10,658 bases of DNA from an uncultured Collinsella sp. (lineage in GTDB: Bacteria; Actinomycetota; Coriobacteriia; Coriobacteriales; Coriobacteriaceae), in contig CABUKY010000054.1 in the NCBI GenBank assembly GCA_902492185.1, positions 1 through 10,658 on the forward strand, given 5' to 3'. Below, in pieces: positions 1 to 5,358 of the stretch (its first letter is position 1; each line of letters begins with the position of its first letter). Below the pieces are notes generated by a model. It was not told the origin of the DNA and searched no databases. It saw only the letters and a list, made by a program, of their open reading frames with translations. The position numbers and the translations under genes are program-made.

Positions 1-2
1 AT

Positions 3-78
3 GCCTCCGTAGCTCAGGGGATAGAGCACCGCTCTCCTAAAGCGGGTGTCGACGGTTCGAATCCGCCCGGGGGCACCA
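3..78 (+). tRNA. tRNA-Arg (anticodon CCT), CCA encoded
   Basis: A complete cloverleaf can be drawn. The acceptor stem is 3-9 with 68-74 (one T-G wobble), the D arm is 12-27, the anticodon stem is 29-33 with 41-45, and the 7-base loop 34-40 has CCT at 36-38. A short variable region is followed by the T arm 51-67 with loop TTCGAAT (56-62). A75 is the discriminator and CCA is encoded at 76-78. The anticodon CCU reads the arginine codon AGG. One T-stem pair is an A-C mismatch (52 with 66), which is tolerable but unusual. The gene converges with the minus-strand operon, and pieces of its 3' half recur just downstream. Its promoter lies outside the window. Confidence 0.95.
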
Positions 79-90
79 TGATATTTTTAA

Positions 91-122
91 GGTCAGGCGC
101 TGTTGCTGCCTGGCCTTTTCCT
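91..122 (+). terminator. Rho-independent terminator of the tRNA gene
   Basis: An 8-bp stem (GGTCAGGC at 91-98 with GCCTGGCC at 108-115, one G-T wobble) closes a 9-base loop and is followed by the T-rich run TTTTCCTTT. It begins 12 bases after the tRNA CCA end and is oriented to stop tRNA transcription. Confidence 0.8.
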
Positions 123-152
123 TTATGCGACATACGGTTCGTAGTGGGCGGT

Positions 153-175
153 GGATTCGAGCCGTCGACACCCGC
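153..175 (-). repeat. Inverted partial copy of the tRNA-Arg (anticodon-stem to T-loop region)
   Basis: These 23 bases are the reverse complement of tRNA bases 42-64 with one mismatch (G at 161 where A is expected). The match stops on both sides, so this is a fragment covering the 3' anticodon strand, variable loop and T-arm 5' half, not a second tRNA gene. It lies between the intact tRNA and the direct copy at 204-226. The arrangement suggests recombination or integration debris at a tRNA attachment site. The match is seen directly; the origin is inferred. Confidence 0.8.
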
Positions 176-203
176 GTCACCAATTTCCCCGCGGGGGGGA
201 GTT

Positions 204-226
204 TTCGAATCCGCCCGGGGGCACCA
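204..226 (+). repeat. Exact 23-bp direct repeat of the tRNA-Arg 3' end (att-like)
   Basis: Bases 204-226 are identical to 56-78: the T-loop, the 3' T-stem strand, the 3' acceptor strand and CCA. The sequence before 204 does not pair with the T-stem, so no tRNA can fold here. Tyrosine integrases commonly use tRNA 3' ends as attB and leave such a direct repeat at the far end of the inserted element. Only 125 bases separate the two copies and they contain no integrase, so this would be the scar of a deleted element. The alternative is a decayed tandem tRNA gene. Confidence 0.75.
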
Positions 227-236
227 GAGGAATATC

Positions 237-265
237 GAGCCCGGTACCGCTACGGTGCCGGGCTC
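237..265. terminator. Strong hairpin, possible bidirectional terminator
   Basis: A 13-bp stem (237-249 with 253-265, one G-T wobble) is closed by a 3-base loop CTA at 250-252. The flanking T-tracts are weak in both directions (TTCTGGTTC on the + side, ATTCCTCT on the - side). The hairpin is certain. Its terminator role is inferred from its position between convergent transcription units, where it could back up the better terminator at 284-325. Confidence 0.45.
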
Positions 266-283
266 TTCTGGTTCAATGCCATG

Positions 284-325
284 TCAAAAACGAAGCGCCC
301 GCTTGCTGGGGGAGCAAGCGGGCGC
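284..325 (-). terminator. Rho-independent terminator of the kinase/cell-wall operon
   Basis: A perfect 13-bp stem (295-307 with 313-325) encloses the 5-base loop 308-312. Read on the minus strand it is followed by TTCGTTTTTGAC, so the T-tract is at 286-290. It lies about 50 bases beyond the pknB stop codon and is the natural 3' end of the six-gene operon. Confidence 0.85.
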
Positions 326-377
326 CTGTGAGCGAATATGTTTGCGACGAGAGCCGTGATGAACGGTGGGGTGGCGA

Positions 378-2339
378 CTAGTTGGTCGTACCGGAATCGT
401 CACCCGTGCCCGAGCCAGAGCCCGAACCCGAGCCAGAAAGTGCGACCGTCAGCGTGATCGTGCTGTCGGTGGACTGCTTGCCGGTGGGGGAGACGCCCGT
501 AACGGTGGCATCCTCGTTACCGCTCACGGGATTGCCGTTCTGGTCACAGAAGCCGATGTTATAGAAGCCGGCGTTGTTGAGCGCGGTAACGGCGGCGGAA
601 ATGCTCTTGCCGTACAGGTTGCCCGGGACGGTGGCCTTGCCGGACTTCTTGGCGATGACGACGGTAATCGTGGCGCCGGGCTTCTGCTTGCCGCTGGGGT
701 TCCAGCTGATCACGGTGCCCTCGGTAACCGAGTCGTTCTCCTGGTAGCTCACGTCGACACCAAAGCCTGCCATATCGAGGGCGTTGCGCGCCTGGGCCTC
801 GGTCATGTCGGTCAGGTCGGGGACGGACGTGGTATCCGGGCCGCTCGAGACCTTGTACGAGATGGTCGTGCCCTTCGCGACTTCCTTACCGGCTTCGGTG
901 CCCTGCTCAAAGACCTGGCCCTCATCAGCCTCGTTGGCCTCCTCGGAGGCGTTGCCCTTCAGGCCAACGCTTGCCAGTGCGGCTTCTGCTTGGTCCTTGG
1001 TCAGGCCGACAAGTTTGGGAACCTCAACCTTTTCGGAGGGCTTGGGGCCCTTGGAGATTACCAGGTTCACCTTGGTGCCCTTGGTCTTCTTGGTGTTGCC
1101 GTTGGGCGTCTGCTCGGCGACCTTGCCCTCGTCGACATCGTCGTTGTAGCTTTGGTCGATGGTGCCGACCTCGAGGCCGGCTTCCTTGATCAGCTCGACG
1201 GCAGTCTGCTGGTCCTTGCCCAGCACATCGGGCACGGTGACCTGCTCGCCGCCAAAGAGTCCTGTGGCAAAGGCCACCACGATGCCGATGACGGCAACGG
1301 CTGCCACCACGGCGGCGATGATCTTGTTCTTGTTGGATTTGGGCTTTTCGACCTCGTAGGAGCCGGTGGAGCCCGAAACCGAGCTACGGGCGGTATTTTG
1401 GCCGCTCACGCCCGAGACGGGACGCACCATGGCGCGCGTCTGATCGGAAAGCTCGCGAGTCTTGGTGGCGCCCAGCTCACCGGGGGCGCCGATGATGCGC
1501 GTGGGCTCCGAGACGTTGACGGCACGGCCCGACAGGTAGCTGTTGAGCACCTGACGAAGCTCGTCGGCGGTCTGGAAGCGGTTTGCCGGGTCCTTCTCCA
1601 TGCACTTGAGGATGATGCGCTCAAGGTCGGCGTCGACACCGGAGTTGATCTGGCTTGGCGGAATAGGCAGCTCGTTGACCTGCTTGAGTGCGACCGAGAT
1701 AGCGTCGTCACCGTCAAAGGGAACGCGGCCAGTGGCGCACTCGTACATCACGACGCCCAGCGAGTAGATATCCGAGGTGGGGCCGAGGTCCTGACCACGG
1801 GTCTGCTCGGGGCTGACGTAGTGGGCGGTTCCCAGCACGTTGTTGTCTTGCGTGAGGTGGCTGTTCTTGGCGCGCGCGATGCCAAAGTCCATCACCTTGA
1901 TGTTGCCGTCGGGCAGCACCATGATGTTCTGCGGCTTAATGTCGCGGTGGATGATCTCGTGCTTGTGGGCGACCGAAAGCGGGGAGCTGATCTGCGAGCC
2001 GATCTGGGCGACCTTCTTGGGGTCGAGGGCGCCGTGGCTCTTGATGCCGCTCTTAAGGTCGGTGCCGCGCAGGTACTCCATGACGATGTAATAGGTGTCG
2101 CCGTCCTTGCCCCAATCGTAGACGCCCACGATATAGGGGGAGGAGAGGCCGGCTGCTGCCTGGGCCTCCTGCTTAAAGCGTGCAGCGAAGGTCGCGTCGC
2201 CAGCATACTGCGGCAGCATGATCTTGACGGCTACCGTGCGGTCGAGAACCTGGTCCTGTGCACGGTAGACGGTCGCCATGCCGCCTGTTCCCACCTTATC
2301 CTTGAGGAGGTATCTTCCCCCGAGGACCCTCTGTTCCAT
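378..2339 (-). CDS. pknB: PknB: transmembrane Ser/Thr protein kinase with four PASTA repeats
   Basis: Membrane Hanks-type kinase of 653 residues that phosphorylates cell-wall and division proteins. The kinase domain spans about 10-270: glycine loop GTGGMATV (17-24), Lys39 in VAVK, HRDIKPQN (131-138), DFG (151-153) and SPEQ (176-179). A Thr-rich juxtamembrane linker (about 270-335) and one membrane helix (about 340-362) follow. Four extracellular PASTA repeats (about 365-630) bind muropeptides or lipid II in known relatives, and the protein ends in a Ser-Gly tail. I chose the ATG at 2339 because AGGAG lies 5 bases upstream of it. An in-frame ATG at 2354 adds five residues but lacks a ribosome binding site. 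This is the last gene of the operon, followed by the terminator at 284-325. Of the two activation-loop threonines of M. tuberculosis PknB (171, 173), the first aligns with Thr163 and the second with Asp165. Confidence 0.95.
   Translation of the reverse strand: MEQRVLGGRYLLKDKVGTGGMATVYRAQDQVLDRTVAVKIMLPQYAGDATFAARFKQEAQAAAGLSSPYIVGVYDWGKDGDTYYIVMEYLRGTDLKSGIKSHGALDPKKVAQIGSQISSPLSVAHKHEIIHRDIKPQNIMVLPDGNIKVMDFGIARAKNSHLTQDNNVLGTAHYVSPEQTRGQDLGPTSDIYSLGVVMYECATGRVPFDGDDAISVALKQVNELPIPPSQINSGVDADLERIILKCMEKDPANRFQTADELRQVLNSYLSGRAVNVSEPTRIIGAPGELGATKTRELSDQTRAMVRPVSGVSGQNTARSSVSGSTGSYEVEKPKSNKNKIIAAVVAAVAVIGIVVAFATGLFGGEQVTVPDVLGKDQQTAVELIKEAGLEVGTIDQSYNDDVDEGKVAEQTPNGNTKKTKGTKVNLVISKGPKPSEKVEVPKLVGLTKDQAEAALASVGLKGNASEEANEADEGQVFEQGTEAGKEVAKGTTISYKVSSGPDTTSVPDLTDMTEAQARNALDMAGFGVDVSYQENDSVTEGTVISWNPSGKQKPGATITVVIAKKSGKATVPGNLYGKSISAAVTALNNAGFYNIGFCDQNGNPVSGNEDATVTGVSPTGKQSTDSTITLTVALSGSGSGSGSGTGDDSGTTN
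409..438 (-). repeat. Hexamer repeat encoding the Ser-Gly tail of PknB
   Basis: Five imperfect tandem hexamers of the type CCCGAG/CCAGAA on the + strand encode five Ser-Gly pairs near the PknB C-terminus, after the last PASTA repeat. The 11 bases starting at 409 recur exactly at 427. Such a tract can change length by slippage in frame-preserving steps. The segment would lie outside the cell and be flexible. Confidence 0.7.
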
Positions 2340-2471
2340 TCCTGCTCCTAACATAACTATTCGCTCAACGATGTGTGTAGTACCTACGATGTGGCCGCTG
2401 GGGCCGTGTGACGCGTTGCCGCTAACCCTTAGGCCGCGGCGCGCCTCGGGTGTCCGATTCGATCATGGGCA
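2340..2471 (-). other. 132-bp intergenic gap before pknB, with a 16-codon mini-ORF
   Basis: This is the only wide gap in the operon. A 16-codon minus-strand ORF (2422-2472) begins at an ATG whose A is also the last base of the preceding TGA stop (TGATG), with GGGAG 4 bases upstream, and ends at TAG. Its product, MPMIESDTRGAPRPKG, resembles nothing I recognise. The rest has short palindromes (GGCC-CCAGC-GGCC; GTAG-GTA-CTAC) but no convincing -35/-10 pair at a workable distance from the pknB start, and no terminator with a T-tract. In M. tuberculosis pknA occupies this place. A leader peptide, a decayed gene start or chance are all possible. Confidence 0.4.
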
Positions 2472-5342
2472 TCACGCTCCCTGTGCGGCAAGCGCCGCGG
2501 TCAGGACGATACCGGCGATCTTAGCGGCCTTGACGTCATGCTTGTCGAAATCCTCCAAGGCCACCGAGATGGCGACCGTGGGTGAATCGTAAGGTGCAAA
2601 GCCAACGAACATCGAGTTGACGTTGGTGCCGCCAGTCTCGGCCGAGCCGGTCTTGCCGGCGACCTTGACGCCGGGGATTTGGGCATCGGTGCCGGTGCCG
2701 GACTGGACGACGGCAAGCATGGCCTGCTTGACCTGGTCGGCCGTGGCGGAGCTGACGGCCTGACCAAGCGAGCGGGACTGCGTGGTCTTGACCACGGTTC
2801 CGTCCGGGGCGAGTACCTGGGCTACAAAGTACGGGTCCATGACCACGCCGCTGTTAGCGATGGCGGCGGCAATCACGGCGTTTTGCATGACGGTGGTCTG
2901 CGGGCCGGGCGTATGGTCCATGCCGACAGGCTGGCCGGCGCCGGCCCAGGCGGTCTCCCACTCGGTCATGAGCGACGGGTCGGCCATGATGGAGGCCGCG
3001 GAGGTCAGGTCTTGGCCGAGCTTTTGGCCGTAGCCAAAGGCGTTGGCAAACTGTACGAGCGTGTTTGCGCCAACTTCGTTTGCCACCTGGCCAAAGACGA
3101 CGTTGGAGGACACGGCAAAGGCCTGCTGCAGGCTGATGGTGCCGTAGCTCTCGTTGGCATAGTTGGTGACCGGTGCGTTGCCGATGTCCATGGAGCCGGG
3201 CGCCTGGTAGGTGCTGGTAAGGCTGGCGGTACCGGTCTCGAGTGCCGCGGAAAGCGTAACGACCTTAAACGTTGAGCCCGGCGTGTACAGCGCGTCCATG
3301 GCGCGATTGTACATGGAGCCGTCCTCGCCGCCGCCCGTCTGCAGCAGGGCATCGATGTTGGTGTTGTCGTAGGTGGGCGAGCTGGCACATGCAAGCACCG
3401 CGCCGGTACGCGGGTCGATGACCACTACAGCGCCCTTAAAGCCCTTCAGCGCCTGCTCAGCAGCCGTCTGGATGCGCGAGTCGATGGTGAGCTTGGCGGT
3501 GTTGCCCGGCTGGGTCTGGCCCGCGAGCGACGCGATGGCGTTGTTCCAGCTGGAGTAATCCTTAGAGCCGGTGAGCGTGTCGTTCATGACGCTCTCGATG
3601 GCGGTGGTGCCATACTGCTGGCTCACATAGCCAACCACGTGCGCTGCCAGGTTACCGTTGGGGTAGGAGCGTACGTAGGTGCCGTCCTCCTGCTGCAGCG
3701 ACTCGGCCAGCGTCACGCCGTCGGACGTGATGATGGAACCGCGCTGGATGTACTTGGAGCGGGCGATGGTGTGGTTGTTGGTCGGCATGTCCTGATAGTC
3801 CTTGGCCTTGATGACCTGGACATAGGTGAGGTTGCCGATAAGGATGGCGAACAGCGCCGTAAAGGCGAGCACCGCACGGGTTAGACGGTTGGCGAGCGCA
3901 ACGCGGCCGAGCACACCGGATTCAGGCGTGTCGAGCAGGCGACGGCGCATACGCGAGCCGATGGAATGGCTGCCGCTGCCGTAGGAAGACGAGGTGGCAA
4001 AGCGCGTGCCCGTCGGGGCGGCGGCAGATGCGACCTGATCATCGGTGATGGCGGCCATGGTGCCGGTGCCGGTAAGCTCGGCCTCGCGTCCGGTCGCCTC
4101 GTCACCGGCGCGCAGCAGGAGCGCGACGATGATAAAGCTCGCCAGCAGAGAGGAGCCGCCCTGGCTCATAAAGGGCAGGGTGACGCCGGTCAGCGGGATC
4201 AGGCGGGTTACGCCGCCAACGATCAAGAAGGCCTGGAAGCTGATGGCGGCCGTAAGGCCTGTGGCACTAAAGGCGGCGAGGTCGGATTTAGCGCGGGCAG
4301 CCGTGGTGAGGCCACGCACGGCAAAGAGCATAAACAGGATGAGCACGGCGCCGCCGCCCAAAAGGCCCATCTCCTCGCCGATAGCCGAGAAGATAAAGTC
4401 GGACTCGACGACAGGGATGTTGTTGGCCATGCCGTTGCCGATGCCAACACCGACCAGACCGCCATCGGCAAGCGAGAAGAGCGACTGGACGATCTGGTAG
4501 CCCTGGCCCTGGGCGTCCTTAAACGGATCGAGCCATACCTGGAAACGCACCTGAACGTGAGACAGGAACTTGTAGGCGCCCACGGCTCCAACGGCTAAGA
4601 GCGCAAGGCCGATAACGACATACGAAAAGCGCCCCGTGGCAACGTAGAGCATCAGCAAGAAGATGGTGTAGAACAGCACGGCCGAACCCAGGTCGCGTTC
4701 GAAGACGACGACGAGCAGGCACACACCCCACACGGCAAACAGCGGCAGCAGCAGTCGCAGGCGAGGGATCTTAAAGCCCAGAATCTTGCGGTTGGAGATG
4801 GAGAGCAGCTCGCGGTTCTCGGCCAGGTAGCCGGCCAGGAACAGGACGATAAAGACCTTGGCGAACTCGCCGGGCTGGATGGTAAAGCCCGCGATGCGAA
4901 TCCACAGCTTGGAGCCCGAGATCGTGGTGCCGATAAAGATAGGCAGCATCAGCAGAATGATGCCGATGATGCCAAAGGTGTACTTGTAGCGCATGACCAC
5001 GTCGAGGTTTTTGACTAGTGCAAGCGTTCCCACCATGAGCGCCACCGAGACAAACAGGATGATGAGCTGTGAGATGGCGAGAGCGGGGGCGAGACGCGTC
5101 ACGAACGTGATGCCGATGCCCGAAAGCACAAAGACAATGGGCAGGATGGCGGGGTCGGCACCGGGCGCCAAGATGCGCACGGCAATGTGGGCCGCGGCAA
5201 AGGCGGCAAAGAGGCCGATCGGTACGGCAAGCGTCTCAAAGGAGATGGCAGCGCCCGCGGTGAGGACGTACATCGCATACAGCAGGATGACGGGGAACGC
5301 CGAGGCGATGAGCAAGAGCAGCTCGGTGTTGCGGCGACTCAT
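2472..5342 (-). CDS. SEDS peptidoglycan polymerase fused to a PbpA-like transpeptidase
   Basis: One uninterrupted 956-residue frame joins two enzymes that are normally separate. Residues 1-410 are a multi-spanning RodA/FtsW (SEDS) glycosyltransferase, with QPGEFAK (156-162), ERDLGSA (215-221), the likely catalytic Asp272 in WLDPF, and GGSS (395-398). Residues 411-487 are a hydrophilic Ser/Gly/Arg linker. A helix at about 489-511 then anchors a class B penicillin-binding protein whose catalytic motifs are STFK (Ser690), SSN (745-747) and KTG (897-899). The PBP half resembles mycobacterial PbpA. The total length is close to RodA plus PbpA (about 470 + 490), so nothing large is lost. It should polymerise lipid II and crosslink the product outside the membrane. 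I chose the ATG at 5342, with AGGGAG 8 bases upstream, over the GTG at 5351, where that motif nearly touches the start. Internal ATGs in the linker (3950, 4058) lack ribosome binding sites. Confidence 0.93.
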   Translation of the reverse strand: MSRRNTELLLLIASAFPVILLYAMYVLTAGAAISFETLAVPIGLFAAFAAAHIAVRILAPGADPAILPIVFVLSGIGITFVTRLAPALAISQLIILFVSVALMVGTLALVKNLDVVMRYKYTFGIIGIILLMLPIFIGTTISGSKLWIRIAGFTIQPGEFAKVFIVLFLAGYLAENRELLSISNRKILGFKIPRLRLLLPLFAVWGVCLLVVVFERDLGSAVLFYTIFLLMLYVATGRFSYVVIGLALLAVGAVGAYKFLSHVQVRFQVWLDPFKDAQGQGYQIVQSLFSLADGGLVGVGIGNGMANNIPVVESDFIFSAIGEEMGLLGGGAVLILFMLFAVRGLTTAARAKSDLAAFSATGLTAAISFQAFLIVGGVTRLIPLTGVTLPFMSQGGSSLLASFIIVALLLRAGDEATGREAELTGTGTMAAITDDQVASAAAPTGTRFATSSSYGSGSHSIGSRMRRRLLDTPESGVLGRVALANRLTRAVLAFTALFAILIGNLTYVQVIKAKDYQDMPTNNHTIARSKYIQRGSIITSDGVTLAESLQQEDGTYVRSYPNGNLAAHVVGYVSQQYGTTAIESVMNDTLTGSKDYSSWNNAIASLAGQTQPGNTAKLTIDSRIQTAAEQALKGFKGAVVVIDPRTGAVLACASSPTYDNTNIDALLQTGGGEDGSMYNRAMDALYTPGSTFKVVTLSAALETGTASLTSTYQAPGSMDIGNAPVTNYANESYGTISLQQAFAVSSNVVFGQVANEVGANTLVQFANAFGYGQKLGQDLTSAASIMADPSLMTEWETAWAGAGQPVGMDHTPGPQTTVMQNAVIAAAIANSGVVMDPYFVAQVLAPDGTVVKTTQSRSLGQAVSSATADQVKQAMLAVVQSGTGTDAQIPGVKVAGKTGSAETGGTNVNSMFVGFAPYDSPTVAISVALEDFDKHDVKAAKIAGIVLTAALAAQGA

Positions 5343-5358
5343 AAGCGGCACTCCCTTT

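Noticed and set aside
187..196. Palindrome CCCCGCGGGG between the tRNA fragments
   Set aside because: A 10-base GC palindrome is expected by chance in DNA this GC-rich, and nothing nearby marks it as a binding site.
140..226. A second complete tRNA ending at the CCA at 226
   Set aside because: The bases before the T-loop copy do not pair with the T-stem and no acceptor 5' strand, D arm or anticodon arm can be found. Only the 3' end is present.
78..381. Three short + strand ORFs after the tRNA
   Set aside because: They run through the tRNA fragments and three hairpins, and differ in frame with no domain. They are not plausible genes.
366..2351. A 661-codon open frame on the + strand opposite pknB
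   Set aside because: It is the mirror of a strongly biased high-GC gene. The product is a monotonous Gly/Ala/Val/Leu/Asp/His sequence with no domain, while the minus strand encodes an unmistakable kinase with PASTA repeats.
2344..2375. A promoter directly before pknB (TACACA and TATGTT-like hexamers)
   Set aside because: The start point would fall a few bases from the ATG, leaving no ribosome binding site on the transcript.
3948..4058. Independent translation start for the PBP half of the fusion
   Set aside because: The in-frame ATGs at 3950 and 4058 have no ribosome binding site at a suitable distance, so a separate pbpA product is not supported.
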